64,000 bases of DNA from Paraburkholderia caffeinitolerans (GTDB lineage: Bacteria; Pseudomonadota; Gammaproteobacteria; Burkholderiales; Burkholderiaceae). The notes beneath the pieces were generated by a model, which ran no database searches, was not told where the DNA came from, and saw nothing but the letters and a program-made list of their open reading frames with translations. How positions within the stretch are numbered: the first letter of the stretch is position 1; every line of letters starts with the position of its first letter. Shown here one piece after another: positions 19,355-28,593 of the stretch. The DNA lies in contig NZ_CADIKL010000001.1 of the NCBI RefSeq assembly GCF_902859945.1, forward strand, positions 62,001-126,000, given 5' to 3'. The translations under genes were made by a program, and so were the position numbers.

Positions 19355-20584
19355 TCAATTGGCTGCCAGCATATGTTCCACAAGTTCGATCCAGTGCGTG
19401 ACCGGAATGGTCGTGCCGCTTTGCAGATGCGCGATGCAGCCGATGTTCGCCGAAACGATCAATTGCGGCTCCAGCGCCTTGAGCCGCTCCACCTTCTGAT
19501 TGCGCAGCGTGTAGGACAGACGCGGCTGCGTAATCGAATACGTACCTGCGGAGCCGCAGCACAGGTGGCTGTCCACGGGCAGCCGCACGTCGATACCCAG
19601 CGCGGCGAGCACCTTCTCCACGCCGCCGCGCAGTTGCTGGCCGTGCTGCAGCGTGCAGGGCGGGTGATACGCCACGGTGTGAATGCCGCGCCGGCGCGTG
19701 GCGGAGAGAAGCTGGTCCTGGAACGCGGGCAGGATCTCAGAGAGATCGCGCGTGAGCCCGGCAATGCGCTGCGCTTTCTCCGCATAGGCCGGGTCGTTGC
19801 GCAGCAGGTGCGCGTATTCCTTGACCGTCGCGCCGCAGCCCGAGGCGTTCATGACGATCGCTTCCACGCCTTGCTCGACGTAGGGCCACCAGGCGTCGAT
19901 GTTCGCGCGCACGTCGTGAAGCGCGTCGTCCACGTAACCCAGATGCAGGCGGATCGCGCCACAGCAACCGGCTTGAGGCGCCACCACGGTTTCGATGCCG
20001 AGCGCGTCGAGCACGCGCGCCGTGGCCGCGTTGATGTTCGGCATCATCGAAGGCTGCACGCATCCCGCGAGCATCAGCATCTTGCGCGCGTGCTTCGTGG
20101 TGGGCCATGCGAGCGGGCGCTGGCGCACCGGCACCTTGTCGCGCAGGCGGCGCGGCAGCAGTGCGCGCACTTGCTGGGCGACGCGCATGGTGGGCGAGAA
20201 CAGCATGCGGTTCGGCAGGAAACCCGCGAGGAAGCGGCGCACGAGGCGCTGGCGCAACGGGCGCGACACCATCTGTTCGGCGTGCTTGCGGCCCACTTCC
20301 ACGAGCCGGCCGTATTGCACGCCGGAAGGGCAGGTGGTTTCGCAGCTGCGGCAGGTCAGGCAGCGGTCCAGGTGCGTGAGTGTGCTCTTTGTGACGGGTG
20401 CGCCTTCCACCATCTGTTTCATCAGATAGATGCGCCCGCGCGGGCCGTCGAGCTCGTCGCCGAGCAACTGGTAGGTCGGGCAGGTCGCGGTACAGAAGCC
20501 GCAGTGCACGCACTTGCGCAGGATCGCGTCGGCTTCGTCGCCGTCGGGAGTGTTGCGAATGAAGTCCGCGAGGTTCGTCTGCAT
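19355..20584 (-). CDS. glcF: Glycolate oxidase iron-sulfur subunit GlcF
   Basis: Electron-transfer subunit of membrane-associated glycolate dehydrogenase GlcDEF, which oxidises glycolate to glyoxylate and feeds the quinone pool. The 409 residues carry two 4Fe-4S motifs: Cys25/28/31/35 (CVHCGFCTATCP) and Cys75/78/81/85 (CLTCRSCETTCP). Two CCG domains follow, recognisable by AGCCGAIRLH and HLCCGSAGTYS. The start ATG 20584 lies 18 bases after glcE. Order in transcription: dld-like, glcD, glcE, glcF. No glcC-type regulator or malate synthase is nearby. Confidence 0.96.
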   Translation of the reverse strand: MQTNLADFIRNTPDGDEADAILRKCVHCGFCTATCPTYQLLGDELDGPRGRIYLMKQMVEGAPVTKSTLTHLDRCLTCRSCETTCPSGVQYGRLVEVGRKHAEQMVSRPLRQRLVRRFLAGFLPNRMLFSPTMRVAQQVRALLPRRLRDKVPVRQRPLAWPTTKHARKMLMLAGCVQPSMMPNINAATARVLDALGIETVVAPQAGCCGAIRLHLGYVDDALHDVRANIDAWWPYVEQGVEAIVMNASGCGATVKEYAHLLRNDPAYAEKAQRIAGLTRDLSEILPAFQDQLLSATRRRGIHTVAYHPPCTLQHGQQLRGGVEKVLAALGIDVRLPVDSHLCCGSAGTYSITQPRLSYTLRNQKVERLKALEPQLIVSANIGCIAHLQSGTTIPVTHWIELVEHMLAAN

Positions 20585-20602
20585 TGCGGCGTGAGGGTCT
20601 TG

Positions 20603-21700
20603 TCAGAAGTCGGAATAAAGGCGCCCGCGATTGAAGATGCGGGCCGGGTCGAACGCAGCCTTCAGGCCGCGGTGGATCTTCATGAGCGGCGCGGGCAGGG
20701 GCGTGAATACGCCGGCGCTGCGGTCGTAGTTGTTGCCCGTGCGGAACATCGTGGCATGGCCGCCGGCCTGCTTCGCGCTGATGCGCACCGTTTGCGCGTC
20801 GGTTTCGGTAATCCACCAGCGCTGCGCGCCGCCCCATTCCATCAATTGTGTGCCCGGCAGCTGCAGCGGTTCGGCAATCGAGGGCAGGGCGAGACGCCAC
20901 AGCGCGGCGTCCGGCGCGATCGAGGCGAAGAACGGGTCGGTCTGCTCGCGCAGTCCCGCCCAGAAGCGCTCGGCTTCCACGGCGTCCACGACTTCGCCGC
21001 CCAGCAGGGTGCGCGCGGCCTTCACGCCGGCCTCCGCGCCCGCAAGGCGCACGGCCAGCGTGCCATTGCGCCAGGCGCTCGCGGTCATCGGCAGCGGCCG
21101 GCCGCCCCATTCGTTGAGCTTGCGCACGGCGTCCGTGCCGTTCATGTCGAACTTGAGCGTGGTCTCGGCCTGCGCAACGGGCAGTACCTTCACCGAGAGC
21201 TCGAGAATCAGGCCGAGCGTGCCGAGCGAGCCCGCCATCAGCCGCGCGACGTCGTATCCGGCCACGTTCTTCACGACTTGGCCTCCGAAGTGCAGCACCT
21301 CGCCGTGGCCGTTCATGACGACCGCACCCAGCACGAAGTCGCGCGCGGCGCCCGCGCTCGCGCGGCGCGGCCCGGCAATGCCGGCGGCGACGCAGCCGCC
21401 GAAGGTGGCCTGCGGGCCGAAGTGGGGCGGCTCGAAGGGGAGCATCTGGCCGTGCGCCGCGAGCGCATGCTCGATCTCGATCAGCGGCGTGCCGCCGCGC
21501 GCGGTGATGACGAGCTCGGCTGGGTCGTAAGAAACGATGCCCCGGTGCGAGCGCGTGTCCAGAACCTCGCCTTCGAGTGTCTGGCCATACCAGTCTTTCG
21601 TGCCGCCGCCGCGTATGCGCAGCGTGCGTCCGTCCGCGGTGGCCGCGCGAATGCGCTCGGACCAGGTCGCGACGATATCGTCCTCTTCCATGATTTCCAT
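20603..21700 (-). CDS. glcE: Glycolate oxidase FAD-binding subunit GlcE
   Basis: Second flavin-type subunit of glycolate dehydrogenase. 365 residues with an N-terminal FAD_binding_4 domain (RIRGGGTKDWYG, then HGQMLPFEPPHFG and ATFGGCVAAGIAGPRR) and a short C-terminal cap, as in E. coli GlcE. The frame extends upstream, but that segment is Arg-rich and unlike the family. ATG 21700 and ATG 21691 (three residues later) are both plausible starts. 180 bases separate it from glcD, containing a small repeated GCAAGTGCGGCT motif. Confidence 0.94.
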   Translation of the reverse strand: MEIMEEDDIVATWSERIRAATADGRTLRIRGGGTKDWYGQTLEGEVLDTRSHRGIVSYDPAELVITARGGTPLIEIEHALAAHGQMLPFEPPHFGPQATFGGCVAAGIAGPRRASAGAARDFVLGAVVMNGHGEVLHFGGQVVKNVAGYDVARLMAGSLGTLGLILELSVKVLPVAQAETTLKFDMNGTDAVRKLNEWGGRPLPMTASAWRNGTLAVRLAGAEAGVKAARTLLGGEVVDAVEAERFWAGLREQTDPFFASIAPDAALWRLALPSIAEPLQLPGTQLMEWGGAQRWWITETDAQTVRISAKQAGGHATMFRTGNNYDRSAGVFTPLPAPLMKIHRGLKAAFDPARIFNRGRLYSDF

Positions 21701-21880
21701 GGCGCGTTTGTCGTTGTGGTTCGCTCGATTGTACTGACGCGCCTCACTCTGGCAACCCGGGGCAGGCCCGCATGGATCATGCGTCCTGCATTTCGGCGTG
21801 CGCACCGGCTCGCGGCGCGCACGCCGGGCACGCAAGTGCGGCTTGCAAGTGCGGCTCGGGGTGCGGTTCAGAAGCGCAGT

Positions 21881-23386
21881 TTAGAAGCGCGGCAGATCCG
21901 GATGCGGCAGCAGGTTTCCACGCACGTGCATCCTGCCGTATTCGGCGCAGCGCGCACGCGTGGGGATGCCCTTGTCGGGATTGAGCAGGCCGGCTGGATC
22001 GAACGCATGCTTCACGGCGTGAAACGCATCGCGCTCCTCGCGCGAAAACTGCACGCACATCGAATTGATCTTCTCGATGCCCACGCCATGCTCACCCGTG
22101 ACTGTGCCGCCCAGTTCCACGCAGGCTTCGAGGATGTCCGCGCCGAACGCCTCGGCGCGGTGCCACTCGTCGAGATCGTTGCCGTTGAAGAGGATGAGCG
22201 GGTGCATGTTGCCGTCGCCCGCATGGAACACATTGATGCAGCGCAGCCGGTATTGCGTTTCCATTTCGTGGATGCGCGCGAGCAGCGTCCCGATCGCGCG
22301 GCGCGGCACGGTGCCGTCCATGCAGTAGTAGTCGGGAGAAATGCGGCCCGCCGCCGGAAACGCGTTCTTGCGGCCGGACCAGAACCGCAGCCGCTCTTCC
22401 TCGGTGCGCGAAATCTGGATGCGCGTCGCGCCGTGCTCGCGCAGCACGACCGTCATGCGCGCGATCTCCTCGGCGACTTCCTCGGGCGTGCCGTCGGATT
22501 CGCACAGCAGGATCGCGGCGGCGTCGAGGTCGTAGCCCGCGTTGACGAACTCTTCCACCGCGCGCGTGGCGGGCTTGTCCATCATCTCGAGGCCCGCGGG
22601 AATGATGCCCGCAGCAACGATGCCCGCCACCGCGTCGCCGCCTTTCACGACGTCGTCGAAGCTTGCCATGATGACTTGTGCCGTCTGCGGACGCGGAATC
22701 AGCTTGACCGTGACCTCGGTGACGATGGCGAACATGCCCTCGCTGCCGATCATCACCGCGAGCAGATCGAGGCCTGGCGCGTCGGGGGCGAGCGAGCCGA
22801 ATTCCACGATCTCGGCATCCATTGTCACCGCGCGCACGCGCAGCACGTTGTGCACCGTGAGGCCGTACTTGAGGCAATGCACGCCGCCCGAATTTTCGGA
22901 GACGTTGCCGCCGATCGTGCACGCGATCTGCGACGACGGGTCGGGCGCGTAATAGAGGCCGTAAGGCGCGGCCGCGTCGGACACTGCGAGGTTGCGCACG
23001 CCGGGCTGCACGGTGGCCGTGCGCGCATAGGGATCGACTTCGAGAATGCGCTTGAAGCGCGCGAGCGAAAGCACGATGCCGTGGCGGATCGGCATGGCGC
23101 CGCCCGAGAGGCCCGTGCCCGCGCCGCGCGGCACGACGGGCACGTCGAGGCGCCGGCAGATCTGCACGATGCGCTGCACCTGCGATTCCGTTTCCGGCAG
23201 CGCCACCGCGAGCGGCAGGCGCCGGTACGCGGCGAGCCCGTCGCATTCATAGGCGACCGTGTCTTCTTCACGGTGCAGCAGGCAGTGCGCCGGCAGCACC
23301 GCCATCAACGCCTGAACCACTTCGCGCTGTCGTTGCGCGAGCACTTCCGGCGTGAACTCCGGCGAATTCGCCTCCGGTGCGTTCAT
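21881..23386 (-). CDS. glcD: Glycolate oxidase subunit GlcD
   Basis: Catalytic FAD subunit of glycolate dehydrogenase. 501 residues of the FAD-binding PCMH plus FAD-oxidase C-terminal architecture: PVVPRGAGTGLSGGAMP (about 86-102) binds the pyrophosphate, then TIGGNVSENSGGVHCLKYG, VMIGSEGMFAIVTEV, and the C-terminal NVFHAGDGNMHPLI and GTVTGEHGVGIEK, which hold the catalytic and metal-binding His/Glu. The ATG start at 23386 fits the family. 40 bases separate it from the upstream D-lactate dehydrogenase-like gene. Confidence 0.95.
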   Translation of the reverse strand: MNAPEANSPEFTPEVLAQRQREVVQALMAVLPAHCLLHREEDTVAYECDGLAAYRRLPLAVALPETESQVQRIVQICRRLDVPVVPRGAGTGLSGGAMPIRHGIVLSLARFKRILEVDPYARTATVQPGVRNLAVSDAAAPYGLYYAPDPSSQIACTIGGNVSENSGGVHCLKYGLTVHNVLRVRAVTMDAEIVEFGSLAPDAPGLDLLAVMIGSEGMFAIVTEVTVKLIPRPQTAQVIMASFDDVVKGGDAVAGIVAAGIIPAGLEMMDKPATRAVEEFVNAGYDLDAAAILLCESDGTPEEVAEEIARMTVVLREHGATRIQISRTEEERLRFWSGRKNAFPAAGRISPDYYCMDGTVPRRAIGTLLARIHEMETQYRLRCINVFHAGDGNMHPLILFNGNDLDEWHRAEAFGADILEACVELGGTVTGEHGVGIEKINSMCVQFSREERDAFHAVKHAFDPAGLLNPDKGIPTRARCAEYGRMHVRGNLLPHPDLPRF

Positions 23387-23426
23387 GTCTCCTCCACTCC
23401 CATGCAGGATGATTGCTGTCCGCGCC

Positions 23427-24842
23427 TCATGCCGCCCAGCTGAAGATCTTGCCGGGGTTCATCAGATTGTGCGGATCGAGCGCGTGCTTGATGGCGCGCA
23501 TCGTGTCGACCGTGTCGGCGCCGTGCTCCTCCACGAGGAAGTCCATTTTGTGCAGCCCCACGCCGTGCTCGCCCGTGCAGGTGCCGTCCATCCTGATCGC
23601 GCGCTGCACGATCAGGTGGTTCAGCCGCTCGGCTTCCTCGATTTCCTCGGGCTTGTCGGGATCGATCAGGATCGCGACATGGAAGTTGCCGTCGCCCACG
23701 TGGCCTACGATCGGGCAGGGCAGCGGCGAGGCCTTGAGGTCGGCCTCCGTTTCCACCACGCATTCGGCGAGGCGCGAGATCGGCACGCATACGTCGGTTG
23801 TTACGGCGCGGCAACCGGGCCTCAGTTGCAGCATCGCGAAGTAGGCGCTGTGCCGCGCGTTCCACAGGCGGCTGCGGTCTTCGGGGCGGGTCGCCCATTC
23901 GAAGCCCTCGCCACCGTTTTGCGCGGCCAGTTCCTGCACGAGCTGCGCCTGTTCCGCGACGCCCGCTTCGGTGCCATGGAACTCGAAGAAAAGCGTGTGC
24001 TTTTCGCGCAGCGTCAGGTTCGAGTGGCGATTGATCGCGCGCACCGCGAGCGAGTCGATGAATTCCACGCGCGCGATCGGCACGCCCATCTGGATGGTTT
24101 CGATGACCGTGCGCACGGCTTCGGCCATGGAAGGAAACGCGCACACCGCGGCCGACACCGCTTCGGGCTGAGGATACAGTCGCACGGTGATTTCGGTGAT
24201 CACGCCGAGCGTGCCTTCGGAGCCCACGAAGAGGCGCGTGAGGTCATACCCCGCCGACGACTTGCGCGCGCGCGTGCCGGTCTTGATGACGCGGCCATCC
24301 GCGAGCACGGCGGTGAGGCCCAGTACGTTCTCGCGCATCGTGCCGTAGCGCACGGCGTTGGTGCCGGAGGCGCGCGTCGCCGACATGCCGCCGATGCTCG
24401 CATCCGCGCCCGGGTCGATCGGGAAGAACAGGCCGGTGTCGCGCAGCGCTTCATTGAGCGCCTTGCGCGAGATGCCGGGCTCCACGGTGACGGTGAGGTC
24501 TTCTGCGTTGATCGAGAGCACGCGGTTCATCTGCGAGAGGTCGATCGAGACGCCGCCCTGGACCGCGAGCAGGTGGCCTTCGAGCGACGAGCCGTTGCCG
24601 TAGGGAATGATCGGCACGCCATATTGCGCGCACAGCTTCACGATCGACTGGACTTCTTCGGTGTTCTGCGCGAACACGACGGCGTCGGGCAGTTGCGGGT
24701 CGAAGCGCGATTCGTCGCGGCCATGATGCGCGCGCACGGCTTCGGACGTGGAAACGCGGTCGCCGAACGCGCTGCGCAGCTTGTCGAGGAGATCAGTGGG
24801 GAACGGGCGGCGTGCAAGAGCCGGCGGCGCGGGATGATTCAC
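23427..24842 (-). CDS. FAD-linked D-2-hydroxyacid (probably D-lactate) dehydrogenase
   Basis: A 471-residue flavoprotein of the same superfamily as GlcD but closer to cytochrome-type D-lactate dehydrogenase (Dld/LDHD). It has an FAD pyrophosphate motif VPIIPYGNGSSLEGHLLA (about 75-92), GADASIGGMSATRASGTNAVRYG, LFVGSEGTLGVITEI and C-terminal IVGHVGDGNFHVAILID with CTGEHGVGLHKM. The start is GTG 24842 with AAGGAGA upstream. It heads the glcDEF run, which suggests joint oxidation of D-2-hydroxyacids. The substrate could instead be 2-hydroxyglutarate or a related acid; sequence alone does not settle it. Confidence 0.88.
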   Translation of the reverse strand: MNHPAPPALARRPFPTDLLDKLRSAFGDRVSTSEAVRAHHGRDESRFDPQLPDAVVFAQNTEEVQSIVKLCAQYGVPIIPYGNGSSLEGHLLAVQGGVSIDLSQMNRVLSINAEDLTVTVEPGISRKALNEALRDTGLFFPIDPGADASIGGMSATRASGTNAVRYGTMRENVLGLTAVLADGRVIKTGTRARKSSAGYDLTRLFVGSEGTLGVITEITVRLYPQPEAVSAAVCAFPSMAEAVRTVIETIQMGVPIARVEFIDSLAVRAINRHSNLTLREKHTLFFEFHGTEAGVAEQAQLVQELAAQNGGEGFEWATRPEDRSRLWNARHSAYFAMLQLRPGCRAVTTDVCVPISRLAECVVETEADLKASPLPCPIVGHVGDGNFHVAILIDPDKPEEIEEAERLNHLIVQRAIRMDGTCTGEHGVGLHKMDFLVEEHGADTVDTMRAIKHALDPHNLMNPGKIFSWAA

Positions 24843-25049
24843 GCGGGGTCTCCTTCATTTGAACGTAACGCATGGTGGAATTCGGAGCGCGGTTCATTTT
24901 ACGCCCAACGTTTGCGGCCGCGTCCCGCCATCCACGCCACGTTGGGGATTAGCCTGAGAATGAGTACGGAACCTGGCCCATGCAGGCCGGGTTCGGCACA
25001 ATTGCGCTTCAATCAGCTTCAACCAGTTTGTTATTCGGAGAGACATACC

Positions 25050-25688
25050 ATGGGCAATCGCCTGAGCAAGATCGTCACGCGCACCGGCGACGACGGCACG
25101 ACGGGCCTCGGCGACGGCAGCCGCGTGCGCAAGGACGACGCGCGCATTGCTGCGATCGGCGAGGTCGACGAACTGAATTCGCACATCGGCGTGTTGCTGT
25201 GCGAGACGCTGCCCGACGACGTGCGCGCCGCGCTTACGGCCATCCAGCATGATTTGTTCGACCTGGGCGGCGAGCTGTGCATGCCCGGGCACACCATCGT
25301 CACGGACGCGCATCTCGAGCGCCTCGATGGCTGGCTTGCCGAGTACAACGCCACGCTGCCGCCGCTCAAGGAGTTCATCTTGCCTGGGGGCTCGCGCGCG
25401 GCGGCGCTCGCGCATGTCTGCCGCACCGTGTGCCGGCGCGCGGAGCGCCTGATCGTCACGCTCGGCGCCGCGCAGGACGCGAGCGCGGCGGGTTCGGCGG
25501 GCGTAGCGGCTGCGCCGCTCGCGCAAACGCCGCGCCGCTATGTGAACCGGCTCTCCGACCTGATGTTCGTGCTCGCGCGCGTGCTCAACCGCGCGGCCGG
25601 CGGCGCCGATGTGCTCTGGCGTCATGACCGCGGCGCAGCGTCGGGTGAATCATCGGATGAATCGGGCGGCGAGCCCGACAGCGAATAA
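25050..25688 (+). CDS. Cob(I)yrinic acid a,c-diamide adenosyltransferase, PduO type
   Basis: Transfers the adenosyl group of ATP to reduced cobalamin to make coenzyme B12. 212 residues with the PduO-type N-terminal ATP motif RTGDDGTTGLGDGSRVRKDD, then EVDELNSHIGV, DLFDLGGELC, FILPGGSRAAALAHVCRTVCRRAER and YVNRLSDLMFVLARVLN. It has an Ala-rich insert (QDASAAGSAGVAAAPLAQ) before the last helix and an acidic Ser/Glu/Gly tail, both outside the fold. ATG 25050 has GGAGAG upstream. It diverges from the dld-like gene. No other cobalamin genes are in the window. Confidence 0.94.
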   Translation: MGNRLSKIVTRTGDDGTTGLGDGSRVRKDDARIAAIGEVDELNSHIGVLLCETLPDDVRAALTAIQHDLFDLGGELCMPGHTIVTDAHLERLDGWLAEYNATLPPLKEFILPGGSRAAALAHVCRTVCRRAERLIVTLGAAQDASAAGSAGVAAAPLAQTPRRYVNRLSDLMFVLARVLNRAAGGADVLWRHDRGAASGESSDESGGEPDSE

Positions 25689-25815
25689 GACGCGACCGAA
25701 GCGCAGGCATGGAACACGGGCGGGCGGCCTGCAAAGCCGGACCGCCCAGGCAGCAAGCATCCGGCAATCCGGAAAATGCTGTGGTGCGACAAAATGCCTG
25801 GGGCGGCATGTCTCA

Positions 25816-25844
25816 TTAAACATGTATCGTAGTTGCATGTTTAA
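25816..25844. promoter_or_regulatory. Palindromic operator before hmp, NsrR-like
   Basis: Perfect inverted repeat TTAAACATG (25816-25824) and CATGTTTAA (25836-25844) with an 11-base centre. Inside it ATGTAT-N5-TTGCAT matches the spacing of the NsrR operator (ATGyAT-N5-ATrCAT) with one mismatch. It ends 2 bases before the hmp ribosome site, so a bound repressor would block transcription or translation. Confidence 0.6.
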
Positions 25845-25859
25845 CAAGGAGAAGCCTCA

Positions 25860-27065
25860 ATGACTGCGCTCACCGCCGACCAGATCGCCCGCGTCAAGGC
25901 CACCGCGCCCGTTTTTGCCGAACACGGCACCACCATCACGAAGCACTTCTACACGCGGATGTTCAATGCGCATCCGGAACTGAAGAACCTTTTCAACCAG
26001 ACGCACCAGAAGAGCGGCAGCCAGCCTGAGACGCTCGCGCGCGCGGTCTATGCCTACGCCGCGAACATCGACAACCTCGGGGCGCTCGGCGGCGCGGTCT
26101 CGCACATCGCGAACAAGCATGCGAGCCTGAACATCCGTCCGGAGCACTATCCGATCGTCGGGCGGCATTTGCTGGGAGCGGTGGTGGACGTGCTGGGCGA
26201 CGCCGTCGATCAACCGACGCTCGAGGCGTGGGCGGTGGCTTACGAGCAGCTCGCGAACATCATGATCGGCGCCGAGGCGAAGCTCTATGAAGCGGCGCCG
26301 TGGAGCGGCTTCCGTCCGTTCAAGGTGATGCGCAAGCACGTCGAAAGCGACGAGATCACCTCGTTCTACCTCGCGCCCTCGGACGGCGCGCCGGCGGGCG
26401 GCTTCGAGCCGGGCCAGTACGTGAGCGTGACGCGCTATGTCGACAAGCTGGGCGTCGACCAGCCGCGCCAGTACAGCCTCTCGGACGCGCCGCACGGCCG
26501 CTGGCTGCGCATCTCGGTCAAGCGCGAAGATGGCCGCGGCGAAGTCGAGCCGGGCCACGTCTCGAACCTGCTGCACGACGGCGTGGAGGAAGGCGCGGTG
26601 GTTCACGTGAGCGCGCCGATGGGCGAATTCAAGCTCGATCGCAAGAAGACCACGCCGGTTGTGCTGATGAGCGGCGGCGTGGGCATCACGCCGATGGCGT
26701 CGATGCTCGCCACGCTGCTGGCCGAGCGCAGCGAGCGCAAGGTGACCTTTGTGCACGCCTGCCGCAACCGTAGCGTGCATGCGTTCGGCGAGTGGATGCG
26801 CCGTGCCGCGGCCGAGCATCCCAACTTGAAGGTCGCGGTGTTCTACGAGGAAGTGGGCGCGCAGGACCGCGTGGGCATCGATTACGATTTCGAAGGCCGT
26901 GCCGAACTCGACCGCATCGCCGCCGACGCGATCCTGCCGGATGCCGACTACTATGTTTGCGGCCCGGTCGCGTTCATGCGTGCGCAGCGCGACGCGCTGG
27001 TCGCTCGCGGCGTCGATCCCGCGCGCATCTACACGGAGATCTTCGGTTCGGGCATGCTCGACTGA
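25860..27065 (+). CDS. hmp: Flavohaemoglobin, nitric oxide dioxygenase
   Basis: Detoxifies nitric oxide to nitrate using O2 and NAD(P)H. 401 residues: a globin domain (about 1-140) with distal Tyr31 (KHFYTRMF), Gln55 and proximal His87 (ANKHASLNI), an FAD domain with RQYSLSD (199-205), and an NAD domain with MSGGVGITPMASM and YYVCGPVAFM near the C-terminus, ending IYTEIFGSG. All functional residues of E. coli Hmp that I can place are present. Strong AAGGAGAAG ribosome site. A perfect palindrome directly upstream suggests control by NsrR or a similar NO-responsive repressor; no such gene is in the window. It ends at a terminator shared with aroG. Confidence 0.97.
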   Translation: MTALTADQIARVKATAPVFAEHGTTITKHFYTRMFNAHPELKNLFNQTHQKSGSQPETLARAVYAYAANIDNLGALGGAVSHIANKHASLNIRPEHYPIVGRHLLGAVVDVLGDAVDQPTLEAWAVAYEQLANIMIGAEAKLYEAAPWSGFRPFKVMRKHVESDEITSFYLAPSDGAPAGGFEPGQYVSVTRYVDKLGVDQPRQYSLSDAPHGRWLRISVKREDGRGEVEPGHVSNLLHDGVEEGAVVHVSAPMGEFKLDRKKTTPVVLMSGGVGITPMASMLATLLAERSERKVTFVHACRNRSVHAFGEWMRRAAAEHPNLKVAVFYEEVGAQDRVGIDYDFEGRAELDRIAADAILPDADYYVCGPVAFMRAQRDALVARGVDPARIYTEIFGSGMLD

Positions 27066-27090
27066 GGTTCTGCGGTGTCGGCAGTCATGT

Positions 27091-27122
27091 AAAAAACGCC
27101 CCGGTTTGGCCGGGGCGTTTTT
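27091..27122. terminator. Bidirectional terminator between hmp and aroG
   Basis: A-run then CGCCCCGG (27097-27104), loop TTTGG, CCGGGGCG (27110-27117) and a T-run. Symmetric for the convergent pair. Confidence 0.94.
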
Positions 27123-27159
27123 CATTGCAGCGCGATAAAGCGATAACGCGATAAACGGC

Positions 27160-28233
27160 TCAGTTGCCGCTGCCGCGCGCGACGCGGCGCTGCTTGACCG
27201 CTTCGGCGAGTCCTTCGAGCACACCGACGCTTTCGTCCCAGCCGATGCAGGCATCGGTGATGCTCTGGCCGTAGGTCAGCTCGCAGCCTTCTTTGAGATC
27301 CTGGCGGCCCGCCACGAGGTGCGACTCCACCATCACGCCGACGATGCGCTCGTCGCCGGCGGCGACCTGGCGGCCGATGTCGGCGCACACGGGAATCTGG
27401 TTCTCGTGCTTCTTCGAGCTGTTCGCGTGGCTAGCGTCGATCATCAGGCGCGCCGCGAGACCCGCCTTGCCGATGTCGCTGCACGCGACGTCCACGCTTT
27501 GCGCGTCGTAGTTCGGCGTCTTGCCGCCGCGCAGGATCACGTGGCAGTCCTCGTTACCGGCCGTCGAGACGATGGCCGAATGGCCGCCCTTCGTCACCGA
27601 GAGGAAATGGTGCGGCTGCGAGGCGGCCTTGATCGCGTCCACGGCGATCTTCACGTTGCCGTCGGTGCCGTTCTTGAAGCCGACCGGGCACGAGAGGCCC
27701 GAGGCCAGCTCGCGGTGCACCTGCGACTCGGTCGTGCGCGCGCCGATCGCGCCCCACGAAACCAGATCGGCGATGTACTGCGGGCTGATCATGTCGAGGT
27801 ACTCGGTGCCCGCAGGCAGGCCCAGTTCGTTGATCGAGACGAGCAGCTCGCGCGCGGTGCGCAGGCCGTCATTGATCTTGAAGCTGTTGTCCATGTACGG
27901 GTCGTTGATGAGGCCTTTCCAGCCCACCGTCGTGCGCGGCTTTTCGAAGTACACGCGCATCACGATCTCGAGTTCGTTCTTGAAGCGCTCGCGCTGCTCC
28001 ACGAGCTTGTTCGCGTATTCGAGCGCGGCCTTGGTGTCGTGAATCGAGCACGGGCCGACGATCACGATCAGGCGGTCGTCCATGCCGTGCAGGATGCGGT
28101 GCAGGGCGCGGCGCGACTCGAAGATCAGCGTGGAGGCGGCTTCCGAGCACGGGAATTCGCGGATCAGGTGTGCGGGCGGCGTGAGTTCCTTGAGTTCGCG
28201 GATGCGGACGTCGTCGGTATTGTGCGGGGGCAT
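27160..28233 (-). CDS. aroG: 3-deoxy-7-phosphoheptulonate synthase (class I AroG type)
   Basis: First step of the shikimate pathway: joins phosphoenolpyruvate and erythrose 4-phosphate. 357 residues of the class I alpha (AroF/G/H) type, with VIVGPCSIHD (metal-binding Cys), MRVYFEKPRTTVGWKGLINDP, GARTTESQVHRELASGLS, PVGFKNGTDG, ILRGGKTPNYD and MIDASHANSSK. N-terminal residues suggest a feedback-regulated enzyme, but which aromatic amino acid inhibits it cannot be read from the sequence. ATG 28233 with AGGAGA upstream. Single gene between terminators. Confidence 0.95.
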   Translation of the reverse strand: MPPHNTDDVRIRELKELTPPAHLIREFPCSEAASTLIFESRRALHRILHGMDDRLIVIVGPCSIHDTKAALEYANKLVEQRERFKNELEIVMRVYFEKPRTTVGWKGLINDPYMDNSFKINDGLRTARELLVSINELGLPAGTEYLDMISPQYIADLVSWGAIGARTTESQVHRELASGLSCPVGFKNGTDGNVKIAVDAIKAASQPHHFLSVTKGGHSAIVSTAGNEDCHVILRGGKTPNYDAQSVDVACSDIGKAGLAARLMIDASHANSSKKHENQIPVCADIGRQVAAGDERIVGVMVESHLVAGRQDLKEGCELTYGQSITDACIGWDESVGVLEGLAEAVKQRRVARGSGN

Positions 28234-28338
28234 GTGGTTTCTCCTGATCCTGTGTAGCGTGCAACGCGCGGGTGCTGCGTCGAAATTCGGTTAGATGAAA
28301 GCTGGGTTCTTCAAAAGGCTCAAAACTGTGGGGCGAAA

Positions 28339-28368
28339 AAAAACCGCCAGGCTTGGCTGGCGGTTTTT
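28339..28368. terminator. Terminator downstream of tldD
   Basis: A-run and ACCGCCAG, loop GCTTGG, CTGGCGGT and a T-run. On the minus strand it lies after tldD and before aroG, separating the two transcripts. Confidence 0.85.
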
Positions 28369-28593
28369 CGTGTATTCGGGTTCCTGCACGTACTGTCAAC
28401 CCTCTCGATCCGCCAGCGGTCTGAGATACCAAAAGAAGTAAAAATAAAACTTCGTGGCGAACATGGCGGGTTGCTGTCTGCTATGTCGAAAAGGGTGACT
28501 ACCTTTATAACCCGAGCTTCTCGTGGCTGGCAAGCTGGGTTGTGAAAAAATGCGGATTATCCGCGAACTGCCTATTTCATATGCAGAAAATCC

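Noticed and set aside
21830..21880. Repeated GCAAGTGCGGCT motif between glcD and glcE as a CRISPR-like array
   Set aside because: Only two to three short degenerate copies without spacers of uniform length.
19373..23443. A 1356-codon plus-strand frame opposite glcF, glcE and glcD
   Set aside because: Same reason: composition of a shadow frame, while the minus strand has complete iron-sulfur and FAD motifs.
28396..28464. A 22-codon minus-strand ORF with an aromatic-rich product before aroG
   Set aside because: No ribosome site; the frame is the tail of a shadow frame running from tldD.
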